Assembly (NCBI RefSeq): GCF_900187445.1
Contig: NZ_FYEB01000001.1
Location: 806,001-870,000 of the forward strand
Direction: 5' to 3'
DNA from: Pseudomonas sp. Irchel s3b2
Lineage (GTDB): Bacteria; Pseudomonadota; Gammaproteobacteria; Pseudomonadales; Pseudomonadaceae
DNA: 64,000 nucleotides
Under the pieces are notes generated by a model. That model searched no databases. It worked only from the letters and a program-made list of their open reading frames with translations, and was not told the origin of the DNA. The translations under genes were made by a program, and so were the position numbers. How positions within the stretch are numbered: position 1 is the stretch's first letter; each line of letters begins with the position of its first letter. This document shows, piece by piece, positions 55,389 to 64,000 of this stretch.

Positions 55389-56736
55389 TCGCACCAGCTT
55401 CGCCAAGCGCCTAGGTAGCTACGCCGAGGCCACTACGCTTGCCGGCGCACCGATCCTCGAAGGTCGCCTTCTGCGCATGGTCGGCCTGACACTCGAAGCC
55501 GAAGGCTTGCGCGCCGCCATGGGCAGCCGCTGCATGGTCATCAACGACGACAGCTATCACCCGGTGCAGGTCGAAGCCGAAGTCATGGGCTTCTCTGGCA
55601 GCAAAGTTTTTCTGATGCCGGTCGGCAGCGTCGCTGGCATCGCGCCCGGTGCCCGTGTGGTTCCCCTGGCCGATAACGGTCGCCTGCCGATGGGCATGAG
55701 CATGCTTGGGCGGGTGCTCGATGGCGCCGGTCGTCCGCTCGACGGCAAAGGTGGCATGAAGGCCGAAGATTGGGTGCCGATGGACGGCCCGACCATTAAC
55801 CCGCTCAAGCGTGACCCGATCAGCCAGCCTCTGGACGTCGGTATTCGCTGCATCAACGGTTTGTTGACGGTCGGTCGCGGTCAGCGACTCGGGCTGTTCG
55901 CCGGTACTGGCGTGGGCAAGAGTGTGCTGCTGGGCATGATGACCCGCTTCACCGAGGCTGACATTATCGTGGTCGGGCTGATCGGTGAGCGGGGTCGTGA
56001 AGTTAAAGAGTTCATCGAGCACATCCTCGGTGAAGAAGGGCTCAAGCGTTCGGTGGTGGTGGCATCGCCAGCGGATGATGCGCCGCTGATGCGTCTGCGC
56101 GCGGCCATGTACTGCACGCGGATTGCCGAGTATTTCCGCGACAAGGGCAAGAATGTCCTGTTGCTCATGGATTCCCTGACCCGTTTCGCCCAGGCCCAGC
56201 GGGAAATCGCCTTGGCTATCGGCGAGCCGCCAGCGACCAAGGGCTATCCGCCGTCGGTGTTCGCCAAGCTGCCGAAACTGGTGGAGCGGGCCGGTAATGC
56301 CGAAAAGGGCGGCGGTTCGATCACCGCGTTCTACACGGTATTGTCCGAAGGTGACGATCAGCAAGACCCGATCGCCGACTCGGCGCGGGGCGTGCTCGAC
56401 GGGCACATCGTGCTATCCCGGCGTCTGGCCGAGGAAGGGCATTACCCGGCCATCGATATCGAAGCGTCCATCAGTCGGGTGATGCCGTCGGTGGTTGGCA
56501 TCAAGCACATGAACCACGCGCAGATGTTCAAGCAATACTGGTCGCGCTATCAGCAGAGCCGCGACCTGATCAGCGTCGGCGCTTATGTGCCCGGCGGTGA
56601 CCGGGAAACCGACACTGCGATCCATCTGCAACCGGCCATGACCATGTACCTGCGCCAGGGCCTGAACGACAACATCAACATGGGCGCCAGCGAAGGTCAT
56701 CTCGCTTCGATCTTCGCGCCAGCGCCGGGCGGTTAA
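55378..56736 (+). CDS. fliI: Flagellum-specific ATP synthase FliI
   Basis: Hexameric ATPase of the flagellar export gate. The 452 residues have Walker [12 protein letters not shown] (about 177-187), Walker [21 protein letters not shown], and F1-beta-like [14 protein letters not shown]. It lies between fliH and fliJ. Confidence 0.97.
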   Translation: MRLDRTSFAKRLGSYAEATTLAGAPILEGRLLRMVGLTLEAEGLRAAMGSRCMVINDDSYHPVQVEAEVMGFSGSKVFLMPVGSVAGIAPGARVVPLADNGRLPMGMSMLGRVLDGAGRPLDGKGGMKAEDWVPMDGPTINPLKRDPISQPLDVGIRCINGLLTVGRGQRLGLFAGTGVGKSVLLGMMTRFTEADIIVVGLIGERGREVKEFIEHILGEEGLKRSVVVASPADDAPLMRLRAAMYCTRIAEYFRDKGKNVLLLMDSLTRFAQAQREIALAIGEPPATKGYPPSVFAKLPKLVERAGNAEKGGGSITAFYTVLSEGDDQQDPIADSARGVLDGHIVLSRRLAEEGHYPAIDIEASISRVMPSVVGIKHMNHAQMFKQYWSRYQQSRDLISVGAYVPGGDRETDTAIHLQPAMTMYLRQGLNDNINMGASEGHLASIFAPAPGG

Positions 56737-56742
56737 CCGGTC

Positions 56743-57192
56743 ATGGCCTCGAGCCGCGCAGCACGTCTGGCGCCTGTGGTGGAAATGGCTGAAAAGGCCG
56801 AGAAAACCGCCGTCCAGCGCCTGGGGCATTTCCAGGGTCAGGTTCGTCTGGCGGAAAGCAAACTCGCCGACCTCGAAGCCTTTCGTCTCGATTATCAAGA
56901 GCAATGGATCGTGCGCGGCAGCAGTGGCGTTTCGGGTCAGTGGCTGCTGGGTTATCAGGGCTTTCTCGCGCAACTGGGCACGGCCATCGACCAGCAGCGT
57001 CAGAGCCTGAACTGGCACCAAAACAATCTGAACAAGTCCCGGGAAGCCTGGCAGCAGGCGTTTGCCCGGGTCGAAGGTTTGCGCAAACTGGTTCAGCGCT
57101 ACAAGGATGAGGCGCAGCAATTGGAGGACAAGCGCGAGCAGAAGCTGCTGGATGAACTGTCCCAGCGGTTGCAGCGTCAGGATCCGTATTGA
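56743..57192 (+). CDS. fliJ: Flagellar export stalk protein FliJ
   Basis: A 149-residue, almost wholly coiled-coil protein that sits in the FliI ring and activates the export gate. It is positioned 6 bases after fliI; Gln/Arg/Lys/Glu-rich helices and size fit FliJ. Confidence 0.92.
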   Translation: MASSRAARLAPVVEMAEKAEKTAVQRLGHFQGQVRLAESKLADLEAFRLDYQEQWIVRGSSGVSGQWLLGYQGFLAQLGTAIDQQRQSLNWHQNNLNKSREAWQQAFARVEGLRKLVQRYKDEAQQLEDKREQKLLDELSQRLQRQDPY

Positions 57193-57214
57193 GTCAGGTA
57201 GCTCGCGTTATCGT

Positions 57215-57295
57215 TCTTCGCGGGCAAGTCGGATCGCCGCACCGCTCGCTCCTACAGATTGCGGGCTTTTGTAGGGGCGAGGCTTGCCCGCGAAG
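57215..57295. repeat. REP inverted pair after fliJ
   Basis: The right arm (57269-57295) is a normal TGTAGGGGCGAGGCTTGCCC unit. The left arm (57215-57256) is interrupted by about 15 bases. Confidence 0.75.
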
Positions 57296-57396
57296 GCGAT
57301 TTCACAAACCGTACAAATTTTTTCAGCCTTGCTCCAGCCCCCATCAGGTGCTAAACCTTCTACACGTACGTTCGCCAATGACAAGGAAGCCGTGAA

Positions 57397-57702
57397 ATGT
57401 CAGTCGTTACAGAAGTATCTCAGGATGGGAAAAAGCTGACGATTTCGATCGAAGGACGATTCGATTTCGGTCGGCATCAGGAGTTTCGCGAGTCCTACGA
57501 GCGACTCAACAATAAGCCCGAGTCCATTGTGGTGGATCTGAAGAAAGCCACTTATCTCGATAGCTCGGCGCTGGGCATGCTGCTTCTGCTGCGTGATCAC
57601 GCCGGTGGCGACAATTCCGATATTCGCGTCGTCAACAGCAGCACCGACGTGAAGAAAATCCTCGCCATTTCCAACTTCGACAAGTTGTTCGACATCAGTT
57701 GA
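57397..57702 (+). CDS. hsbA: STAS-domain anti-sigma factor antagonist HsbA
   Basis: A 101-residue single STAS domain with the phospho-Ser site in ATYLDSSALGMLLLL. In P. aeruginosa HsbA binds the anti-sigma-28 factor FlgM or a diguanylate cyclase depending on phosphorylation, linking motility and biofilm. The following hsbR-type phosphatase/kinase and Hpt gene support this assignment. Confidence 0.88.
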   Translation: MSVVTEVSQDGKKLTISIEGRFDFGRHQEFRESYERLNNKPESIVVDLKKATYLDSSALGMLLLLRDHAGGDNSDIRVVNSSTDVKKILAISNFDKLFDIS

Positions 57703-57707
57703 GCGTC

Positions 57708-59432
57708 ATGCAGCCGCTTGAGCCGCTGACAATCCTGATCGCCGAAGACAGCGCGGCCGATCGCCTGCTGCTGTCGACTATCGTCCGTCGCCAGGGCCAT
57801 GAAGTGCTGACGGCAGGCAACGGCGCCGAGGCGGTCGAAGTGTTCCGTTCGCAGCGACCGCACCTGGTGCTGATGGACGCCATGATGCCGGTGATGGACG
57901 GTTTCGAGGCTGCGCAGCAGATCAAGGCGCTGGCCGGCGAAACCTTGGTGCCGATCATCTTTTTGACGTCGCTGACCGAAAGCGAAGCCCTGGCCCGTTG
58001 TCTGGAGGCCGGGGGTGATGATTTTCTGGCAAAGCCTTACAACCAGGTGATCCTCGCCGCCAAGATCAAGGCCATGGACCGCTTGCGGCGTTTGCAGGCC
58101 ACGGTGCTGGAGCAGCGCGATCTGATCGCCAGGCACCACGACTACCTGCTCAACGAACAACGGGTGGCCAAAGCCGTGTTCGATAAGGTCGCCCATTCCG
58201 GTTGCCTGAATGCACCGAACATCCGTTATCTGCAATCGCCCTATGCGCTGTTCAATGGCGATCTATTGCTGGCTGCGTTCACCCCGGCCGGCGACATGAA
58301 TGTGTTGCTTGGCGATTTCACTGGCCATGGTTTGCCGGCAGCTGTGGGTGCCATGCCTTTGGCCGAAGTCTTCTACGGCATGACGGCCAAGGGCTACGGC
58401 TTGTCCGAAACCCTGCGCGAGATGAACGCCAAGCTCAAACGTATCCTGCCGGTGGACATGTTCTGCTGTGCGACCCTGCTGTGCCTGAGCTTTCAGCGAG
58501 GATCGGTGGAGGTCTGGAACGGCGGAATGCCGGACGGTTACCTGCACAGCATGGCTAGCGGCGAACGTACAGTACTGACGGCACGGCACTTGCCGCTGGG
58601 CGTGCTGAGCCCGCAAACCTTCAATGATTGCACCGAAGTGTTCCCGATGGCTGTTGGGGATCGGGTGTTTTTGTTGTCCGACGGGGTGATCGATACCTGC
58701 GATGCCAATGAGCAGTTGTTTGGCGTGGAGCGATTGCAGCAGGTTTTTGCAGCCAATCGTCAGCCTGATGTGCTGTTCGAAGAAATCGAACAGGCCTTGC
58801 GGGACTTTCGCGGCGAAGCCCGCGATGACGTGAGCATGGTCGAGGTCAGCCTGCTGGAGGCTGCGCAACTGAGTCCGCCAGCGCCGGTGTACTCCGACAG
58901 CGGCCAGTCCAGCCCGCTGGACTGGTCGGTGAGTTTCGAGTTTCGCGCCGCCACTCTCAAACGCTTCAATCCGCTGCCGTACCTGTTGCAATTGCTGCTT
59001 GAGGTGCATGGCCTGCGGACTCAGAGTGGCGCACTCTACAGTGTGCTGGCAGAGCTTTATTCCAACGCCCTGGAGCATGGCGTGCTGGGCCTGGATTCGA
59101 GTCTCAAACGCGATGCTTCGGGTTTTGCGCGTTATTATCAGCAGCGCAATGCACGCCTGGAAGAATTGCGAGAGGGCTATGTGCGGGTGCATTTTCAAGT
59201 GACGCCAAAAGGCGCGGGCGGTTGCCTGACGGTCCGGGTCGAAGACAGTGGCAAGGGTTTCGATGTGGCGCGGGTGATGGAGCGTCCTGTCGATGATGAT
59301 GTCCGTCTGTCGGGACGTGGCGTCAGCTTGATCCGCCAGTTGAGCGATCATGCGAGCTGGTCCGATAATGGTCGCAGTGCTCGCGTGGAGTTCTTCTGGG
59401 AGGCTCTGGCCGAATCCCAGGCATTTTCTTGA
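57708..59432 (+). CDS. hsbR: Response regulator with PP2C phosphatase and kinase domains, HsbR
   Basis: The 574 residues contain a receiver (LTILIAEDSAADRLLLSTIV, phospho-Asp in LVLMDAMMPVMDG), an SpoIIE/PP2C phosphatase (about 185-385; FTGHGLPAAVGAMP, LLSDGVIDTCD) and a C-terminal HATPase (about 420-570; ELYSNALEHGVLG, EDSGKGFD). By family knowledge it dephosphorylates or phosphorylates HsbA. The ATG at 57708 is used; a TTG at 57699 overlaps the hsbA stop. Confidence 0.9.
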   Translation: MQPLEPLTILIAEDSAADRLLLSTIVRRQGHEVLTAGNGAEAVEVFRSQRPHLVLMDAMMPVMDGFEAAQQIKALAGETLVPIIFLTSLTESEALARCLEAGGDDFLAKPYNQVILAAKIKAMDRLRRLQATVLEQRDLIARHHDYLLNEQRVAKAVFDKVAHSGCLNAPNIRYLQSPYALFNGDLLLAAFTPAGDMNVLLGDFTGHGLPAAVGAMPLAEVFYGMTAKGYGLSETLREMNAKLKRILPVDMFCCATLLCLSFQRGSVEVWNGGMPDGYLHSMASGERTVLTARHLPLGVLSPQTFNDCTEVFPMAVGDRVFLLSDGVIDTCDANEQLFGVERLQQVFAANRQPDVLFEEIEQALRDFRGEARDDVSMVEVSLLEAAQLSPPAPVYSDSGQSSPLDWSVSFEFRAATLKRFNPLPYLLQLLLEVHGLRTQSGALYSVLAELYSNALEHGVLGLDSSLKRDASGFARYYQQRNARLEELREGYVRVHFQVTPKGAGGCLTVRVEDSGKGFDVARVMERPVDDDVRLSGRGVSLIRQLSDHASWSDNGRSARVEFFWEALAESQAFS

Positions 59433-59447
59433 TCAAGGAGTGAACAA

Positions 59448-59795
59448 GTGGCTGACACACATCTGGATCGCGACGTGCTGAGCGCGTTGCAGGAAGTTAT
59501 GGAAGACGGGTATCCAGAATTGCTCGATACCTTTCTCGCCGATTCCGAAGAGCGTTTGAGCCTGCTGCAAAAGGCTGATAATGCCGATCAGTTGGGCGCG
59601 GCTGCGCACAGCTTCAAAGGCAGTTGCAGCAATATGGGCGCTACCCGGCTGGCCGAGTTGTGCCATGAGCTGGAGCAGCGAGCCAAGCAGAAAAGCCTTG
59701 AAGGTATTGAGGCGCTGGTCGGAGAAATCGACGGCGAATTCGCCATTGTCCGACCACTCTACGAAGCGGAACGCCAGCGCTCCCTTGCTGAATAA
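59448..59795 (+). CDS. Hpt phosphotransfer protein
   Basis: A 115-residue histidine phosphotransfer domain with the phospho-His in AAHSFKGSCSNMGA. The start is GTG with AAGGAG. It lies 15 bases after hsbR and probably relays phosphate to its receiver from a hybrid kinase elsewhere (HptB-like role). Confidence 0.88.
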   Translation: MADTHLDRDVLSALQEVMEDGYPELLDTFLADSEERLSLLQKADNADQLGAAAHSFKGSCSNMGATRLAELCHELEQRAKQKSLEGIEALVGEIDGEFAIVRPLYEAERQRSLAE

Positions 59796-59834
59796 AGCAA
59801 CCATCCGACGCTTTTAGCGGCCAGCGAATAAAGC

Positions 59835-59850
59835 TGGCTCGACCCTTGCA
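59835..59850 (+). promoter_or_regulatory. Sigma-54 promoter of fliK
   Basis: TGGCTCGACCCTTGCA keeps GG-N10-GC spacing and TTGCA, with one change in the -24 element, 51 bases before fliK. Confidence 0.75.
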
Positions 59851-59900
59851 ATCAACTTGCTCAACTGTACCTACGATCCCAGTGCAGCGGAGACCGTTTT

Positions 59901-61253
59901 ATGCCCGTTACCCCCAATATTCTTCTTCAGGCCTCCGCTACGGCCAGGACTCAAGCCGCGGCCGCCAATGCACCGGCGCTGACGGATGAGCCCGGGGACA
60001 AAGCCTCCAGCTTCGCTCAGGTCTACGCCAATCAAGCCCGGAACAAGCCCTCGGCGGTGGTGGACGGATCGGTTAAACCTGCTCGCGACAAAGCGCCGGA
60101 CAGTGTCGGCAAAAAAGACGTGAGCAACGACAAGTCTGCCGCCCCGGAACCGACGGTTGCCGATAGCGGCAAATCCTTGCCCGCCGATAAACCGGCGCAG
60201 GTTGACGACAAGACGGCCAGCGATGACTCGCCGGATACGGCTGAGACGTCGACGCCGGTGGCCGATACCGCACCTGTCGACCCGACTCTCGATCCTGCGT
60301 TGGTGGTGCAGCCGGTGGTGCCAGCCCCGGTGCCGGAAACCCCAACAGTTGTGGCCACTGTGCAACCACACGTTGAGGCGCCTGTCGCCGCCGTCGTTAC
60401 CGCATCTGCGGCACAGACTGTTGCGACCATCGACCCGGATTTCGATCCCGAAGCCGATCCTCTCGATGCGCTGCCAGCCGTGCGCATGGCCATGGAACAG
60501 GGCGGGCACGTTTCGGTTGCAAGCCAGGCCCAGCCAAAAGCTGCACCGACCGTGGCTCAAGTCGATGGCGAGCCAACTTCAGCACAAAACTTTGCCGCGG
60601 GCATGGCGACCATGCTTGATGTGCAAGCCGATCAGGACAGCACCCGTCAGGGCGGCGAAAAGGCGTTCAGTGGCCTGATCGATGACGGCCTCAAGGATCT
60701 CAAATCCGCCAGCAGCGATACCCGTGTCGATGATTTCGCCAACCGTCTGGCGGCACTGACACAGGCGGCAACGCCGAAGACTGCCAATGCATTGCCGGTG
60801 AATCAGCCAATCGCCATGCATCAGAGCGGTTGGACTGAAGAGGTGGTCAACCGGGTCATGTATCTGTCCAGCGCCAACCTCAAAGCGGCGGATATCCAGT
60901 TGCAACCGGCCGAGCTGGGGCGCCTCGATATTCGGGTGAACATGGTTCCGGATCAACAAACCCAGGTGACCTTCATGAGCGCCCACCCAAGCGTTCGCGA
61001 AGCGCTCGACGGGCAAATGCATCGCCTGCGTGACATGTTCGCGCAGCAGGGCATGGGTCAGGTTGATGTCAACGTTTCCGATCAGTCCCGTGGCTGGCAG
61101 GGTCAGGAACAGGCTCAACAGGGGCAGGGTGGACGTAGCAACGCCAGTGGTGGTCGCCTCGATTCTGTCGATGAAGAGCTTCCAGCGACAGTCGCTGAAA
61201 TAACCGCGAACACCAGCGTGGTCGGCAGCAGCGCCGTCGACTATTACGCCTGA
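59901..61253 (+). CDS. fliK: Hook-length control protein FliK
   Basis: A secreted molecular ruler that stops hook growth. The 450 residues have a long Ala/Pro/Val/Asp-rich N-terminal half and a conserved C-terminal Flg_hook domain (about 306-410; LKAADIQLQPAELGRLDIRV, QQTQVTFMSAHPSVREAL). A Gln/Gly-rich tail follows. Confidence 0.93.
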   Translation: MPVTPNILLQASATARTQAAAANAPALTDEPGDKASSFAQVYANQARNKPSAVVDGSVKPARDKAPDSVGKKDVSNDKSAAPEPTVADSGKSLPADKPAQVDDKTASDDSPDTAETSTPVADTAPVDPTLDPALVVQPVVPAPVPETPTVVATVQPHVEAPVAAVVTASAAQTVATIDPDFDPEADPLDALPAVRMAMEQGGHVSVASQAQPKAAPTVAQVDGEPTSAQNFAAGMATMLDVQADQDSTRQGGEKAFSGLIDDGLKDLKSASSDTRVDDFANRLAALTQAATPKTANALPVNQPIAMHQSGWTEEVVNRVMYLSSANLKAADIQLQPAELGRLDIRVNMVPDQQTQVTFMSAHPSVREALDGQMHRLRDMFAQQGMGQVDVNVSDQSRGWQGQEQAQQGQGGRSNASGGRLDSVDEELPATVAEITANTSVVGSSAVDYYA

Positions 61254-61270
61254 TCAAACGCAGAACCCCC

Positions 61271-61360
61271 TGTAGGAGCTGGCTTGCCAGCGAAAACGGT
61301 GTATCAACCAATACACCTATCGACTGACACACCGCCTTCGCTGGCAAGCCAGCTCCTACA
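61271..61360. repeat. REP inverted pair between fliK and fliL
   Basis: TGTAGGAGCTGGCTTGCCAG at 61271 and its complement ending at 61360, with a 40-base spacer. The fliL sigma-54 promoter starts on the next base. Confidence 0.85.
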
Positions 61361-61377
61361 TGGCATAACACTTGCTC
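61361..61377 (+). promoter_or_regulatory. Sigma-54 promoter of fliL operon
   Basis: TGGCATAACACTTGCT has exact GG-N10-GC spacing, 50 bases before fliL, directly abutting the REP pair. Confidence 0.85.
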
Positions 61378-61426
61378 TTGCCTTGCCGTGCGACTGTGAA
61401 AACCCGAATAGTGACGGATTATTGGC

Positions 61427-61927
61427 ATGGCGAAGAACGAAGCAGTAGTAAAAGACCCCGCAACCAAAGGCAAAATCAAGCTGATCATTGTGATTGTCGT
61501 GGCCCTGCTGCTGGCGATTGGCTTGTCCGTGGGGGCGACCTGGTTCTTCATGCACGGCGCCCAGAGCAAGCCTGCCGCTGCGGCTGAAACCGCTGTGGTC
61601 GGCAAGCAGCCGGCAATCTTCGAGGCCATGGCGCCGGCCTTCGTCGCCAACTACACCCAGAACGGCCGTCAGCGCTACATGCAGGTGAGCATCACTATGC
61701 AGGGTCGCAATCAGGCCGATCTGGAAGCACTCAAAGTCCACATGCCGGTGATCCGCAATAACCTGGTCATGCTGTTTTCCGGTCAGGATTTCGCCACGCT
61801 GGCGACCCCGGTCGGCCAGGAAATGTTGCGTCAGAAGGCCACGGCCAGCGTCCAGGAAGTGGCTCAGAAAGAGCTTGGCAAAGTGGTGATCGAACAGTTG
61901 CTTTTCACTAATTTCGTACTGCAGTAG
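61427..61927 (+). CDS. fliL: Flagellar basal body-associated protein FliL
   Basis: This 166-residue single-pass inner-membrane protein (segment about 15-35, IKLIIVIVVALLLAIGLSV) has the periplasmic stomatin-like part FVANYTQNGRQRYMQVSITM. It supports the stators. It begins fliLMNOP. Confidence 0.95.
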   Translation: MAKNEAVVKDPATKGKIKLIIVIVVALLLAIGLSVGATWFFMHGAQSKPAAAAETAVVGKQPAIFEAMAPAFVANYTQNGRQRYMQVSITMQGRNQADLEALKVHMPVIRNNLVMLFSGQDFATLATPVGQEMLRQKATASVQEVAQKELGKVVIEQLLFTNFVLQ

Positions 61928-61936
61928 GAACACGAC

Positions 61937-62905
61937 ATGGCCGTGCAGGACCTGCTGTCCCAGGATGAGATCGATGCGCTGTTGCATGGCGTCGACGATG
62001 GTCTGGTACAGACCGATACCGCCGCCGAACCCGGCAGCGTCAAAAGCTATGACCTGACCAGCCAGGATCGCATCGTCCGTGGACGCATGCCGACCCTGGA
62101 AATGATCAACGAGCGTTTCGCCCGCTACACCCGCATCAGCATGTTCAACATGCTGCGCCGCTCGGCGGACGTTGCCGTCGGTGGCGTGCAGGTGATGAAG
62201 TTCGGCGAATACGTGCACTCGCTGTACGTGCCGACCAGCCTCAACCTGGTCAAGATCAAACCATTGCGCGGCACTGCGCTATTCATCCTCGACGCCAAAC
62301 TGGTGTTCAAACTGGTGGACAACTTCTTCGGCGGCGACGGCCGTCACGCGAAAATCGAAGGGCGTGAATTCACCCCGACCGAACTGCGTGTGGTGCGCAT
62401 GGTGCTGGAGCAGGCCTTCGTCGATTTGAAAGAAGCGTGGCAGGCAATCATGGAAGTGAACTTCGAGTACATCAACTCGGAAGTGAACCCGGCCATGGCC
62501 AACATCGTAGGCCCGAGCGAAGCCATTGTGGTGTCGACGTTTCACATCGAACTCGATGGCGGTGGCGGCGACCTGCACGTGACCATGCCGTACTCGATGA
62601 TCGAGCCGGTGCGCGAAATGCTCGACGCCGGCTTTCAGTCCGACCTCGATGACCAGGACGAGCGCTGGGTCAACGCCCTGCGTCAGGACGTTCTGGATGT
62701 CGATGTGCCGATCGGTGCCACGGTTGCCCGCCGCCAGTTGAAGCTGCGCGACATCCTGCACATGCAACCGGGGGACATTATCCCGGTGGAAATGCCGGAA
62801 GACATGATCATGCGCGCCAACGGCGTGCCGGCCTTCAAGGTCAAGATGGGTTCGCACAAAGGCAACCTCGCGTTGCAGGTGATCGAGCCGATCGAGCGCC
62901 GCTGA
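61937..62905 (+). CDS. fliM: Motor switch protein FliM
   Basis: FliM binds phospho-CheY and sets rotation direction. The 322 residues start with the CheY-binding peptide DLLSQDEIDALLHGV, then the CheC-like middle (MLEQAFVDLKEAWQAIM) and the C-terminal SpoA domain (LQVIEPIERR end). Confidence 0.97.
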   Translation: MAVQDLLSQDEIDALLHGVDDGLVQTDTAAEPGSVKSYDLTSQDRIVRGRMPTLEMINERFARYTRISMFNMLRRSADVAVGGVQVMKFGEYVHSLYVPTSLNLVKIKPLRGTALFILDAKLVFKLVDNFFGGDGRHAKIEGREFTPTELRVVRMVLEQAFVDLKEAWQAIMEVNFEYINSEVNPAMANIVGPSEAIVVSTFHIELDGGGGDLHVTMPYSMIEPVREMLDAGFQSDLDDQDERWVNALRQDVLDVDVPIGATVARRQLKLRDILHMQPGDIIPVEMPEDMIMRANGVPAFKVKMGSHKGNLALQVIEPIERR

Positions 62906-62966
62906 CCGGCGCTCCCCTCCCTTTTAATTGACTGCTCTTGATTGAGCAGGTGCCCGCCGAGGACAA

Positions 62967-63428
62967 ATGATGAATGACGATATGAATGCCCAGGACGACC
63001 AGGCGCTGGCCGATGAATGGGCTGCAGCCCTGCAAGAAACCGGTGATGCCGGGCAGGACGATATCGATGCCTTGCTGGCCGCCGACGCCGCCGGTTCGCC
63101 GTCCAACCGTCTGCCGATGGAAGAGTTCGGCAGCGTGCCGAGGAACAACGATCCGGTGACGCTGGATGGTCCGAATCTGGACGTGATCCTCGACATTCCG
63201 GTGTCGATTTCCATGGAAGTCGGCAGCACCGACATCAACATCCGCAACTTGCTGCAACTCAACCAGGGTTCGGTGATCGAGCTCGATCGTCTGGCCGGCG
63301 AGCCGCTGGACGTGCTGGTCAACGGCACGCTCATCGCCCACGGTGAAGTGGTGGTGGTCAACGAAAAGTTCGGCATCCGCCTGACCGACGTGATCAGCCC
63401 AAGCGAACGCATCAAGAAGCTGCGCTGA
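62967..63428 (+). CDS. fliN: Motor switch protein FliN
   Basis: C-ring base protein. The 153 residues have an acidic variable N-terminal part and the SpoA domain (LDVILDIPVSISMEVGSTDI, VIELDRLAGEPLDVLVNG). Two adjacent ATGs at 62967 and 62970 are both possible starts. Confidence 0.96.
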   Translation: MMNDDMNAQDDQALADEWAAALQETGDAGQDDIDALLAADAAGSPSNRLPMEEFGSVPRNNDPVTLDGPNLDVILDIPVSISMEVGSTDINIRNLLQLNQGSVIELDRLAGEPLDVLVNGTLIAHGEVVVVNEKFGIRLTDVISPSERIKKLR

Positions 63429-63893
63429 GTGAAAAGGGTTCTGGGAAGAGTGCTTGGGCTAGCGCTTGGGTTAGCGCTGGCCTTGTCGTTCAGCGTACTG
63501 GCGGCCGAACCGGCTGCGACAGCGGCCGCCGTGCCGGCCGTCAGCGGCGGTGTGGCGGGGCAGTTGACGCAATTGGTATTCGGCTTGCTGCTGGTGCTGG
63601 GGTTGATCTTCTTCCTCGCCTGGTTGCTGCGCCGGGTCCAGCAGGCCGGGCCGGCGGGCAAGGGGCAGGTGATCGAGCTGATCGGTTCGCGCGCCTTGGG
63701 TCCTCGTGATCGTTTGATGCTGGTGCAGGTCGGCAGCGAGCAGATCCTGCTCGGTCTCAGCCCCGGTACCATCACCGCGCTGCATGTGCTCAAGGAGCCG
63801 GTGCCGGTGCCCGCCACTACCGAGAAAGCGACCCCGGAGTTTGCTCAGCATCTGTTGAAGATGCTCGGCAAGGATCAGAAGGATAAGAAGTAA
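63429..63893 (+). CDS. fliO: Flagellar export protein FliO
   Basis: A membrane protein assisting FliP assembly. The 154 residues start at a GTG directly after the fliN stop, have a signal-like segment and one membrane helix (about 38-60, VFGLLLVLGLIFFLAWLLRR), then the FliO core GKGQVIELIGSRALGPRDRL. The fliP ATG overlaps its stop (TAATG). Confidence 0.93.
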   Translation: MKRVLGRVLGLALGLALALSFSVLAAEPAATAAAVPAVSGGVAGQLTQLVFGLLLVLGLIFFLAWLLRRVQQAGPAGKGQVIELIGSRALGPRDRLMLVQVGSEQILLGLSPGTITALHVLKEPVPVPATTEKATPEFAQHLLKMLGKDQKDKK

Positions 63894-64000
63894 TGGGTGC
63901 GCTACGCATCGTCTTGACGCTGGCCCTGATGCTGGTCGCGCCGCTGGCGTTCGCCGCCGATCCGTTGTCGATCCCGGCGATCACCTTGGGCACCAACGCC
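63893..64000 (+). CDS. fliP: Flagellar export gate protein FliP (3' end outside window)
   Basis: Only the first 36 codons are present: a cleavable signal peptide (VLTLALMLVAPLAFAADP) and LSIPAITLG, as at the start of FliP. It continues the fliLMNOP operon. Confidence 0.85.
   Translation, partial: MGALRIVLTLALMLVAPLAFAADPLSIPAITLGTNA

Noticed and set aside
57352..57384. Sigma-28-like promoter before hsbA
   Set aside because: TAAA and a GCC-type box are present but the spacing is 17 rather than 15 bases and the -10 is poor.

Overview
The window looks like a chromosomal segment of a Pseudomonas of the fluorescens group. The evidence is the high-GC coding style, the many Pseudomonas-type REP inverted repeats, a phhRABC locus, and a flagellar regulon with fleQ/fleSR and sigma-54 control. 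About 55 protein genes are supported. There are no tRNA or rRNA genes and no CRISPR array. The flagellar genes are recognised directly from conserved family sequence; the statements about novel cassettes are inference.

Bases 1-13.3 kb are mixed housekeeping and accessory genes. They hold the 3' end of rluB; a minus-strand two-gene cassette of a 45-aa acidic peptide and an M29/NicX-like metalloenzyme, which resembles a small RiPP operon; aroP with a Trp-containing upstream mini-ORF; an orphan hcp with a DUF4225-like putative type VI effector and a convergent, apparently stop-interrupted membrane immunity candidate; arfB; an MFS exporter; two tiny genes; and the phenylalanine catabolic operon phhA-phhB-phhC with its divergent activator phhR.

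Bases 13.5-22 kb carry flgF-G-H-I-J-K-L behind a sigma-54-like promoter. Bases 22-42.9 kb form a flagellin glycosylation island. It has two giant multidomain glycosyltransferases flanking a CDP-sugar pathway (rfbF, rfbG, epimerase, reductase, C-methyltransferase, CmcI-type methyltransferase), a complete pseudaminic acid pathway (pseB, pseC, pseF, a pseG-pseH fusion, pseI), a KASIII-like enzyme, and a Maf-type flagellin glycosyltransferase with a coupled 89-aa orphan. A ~700-bp non-coding inverted-repeat element sits between the first glycosyltransferase and rfbF.

Bases 43-51.2 kb hold fliC (behind a sigma-28 promoter), flaG, fliD, fliS, a fliT-like gene and the regulators fleQ, fleS and fleR. 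Bases 51.4-64 kb hold fliE-F-G-H-I-J, the hsbA/hsbR/Hpt signalling genes, fliK, and fliL-M-N-O with the start of fliP. Sigma-54 -24/-12 elements stand before flgF, fleS, fliE, fliK and fliL, with a weaker one before fliD. This fits the FleQ/FleSR hierarchy: FleQ drives fleSR and basal-body genes, FleR drives rod/hook genes, and FliA drives fliC. The glycosylation genes would decorate the short FliC made next to them.
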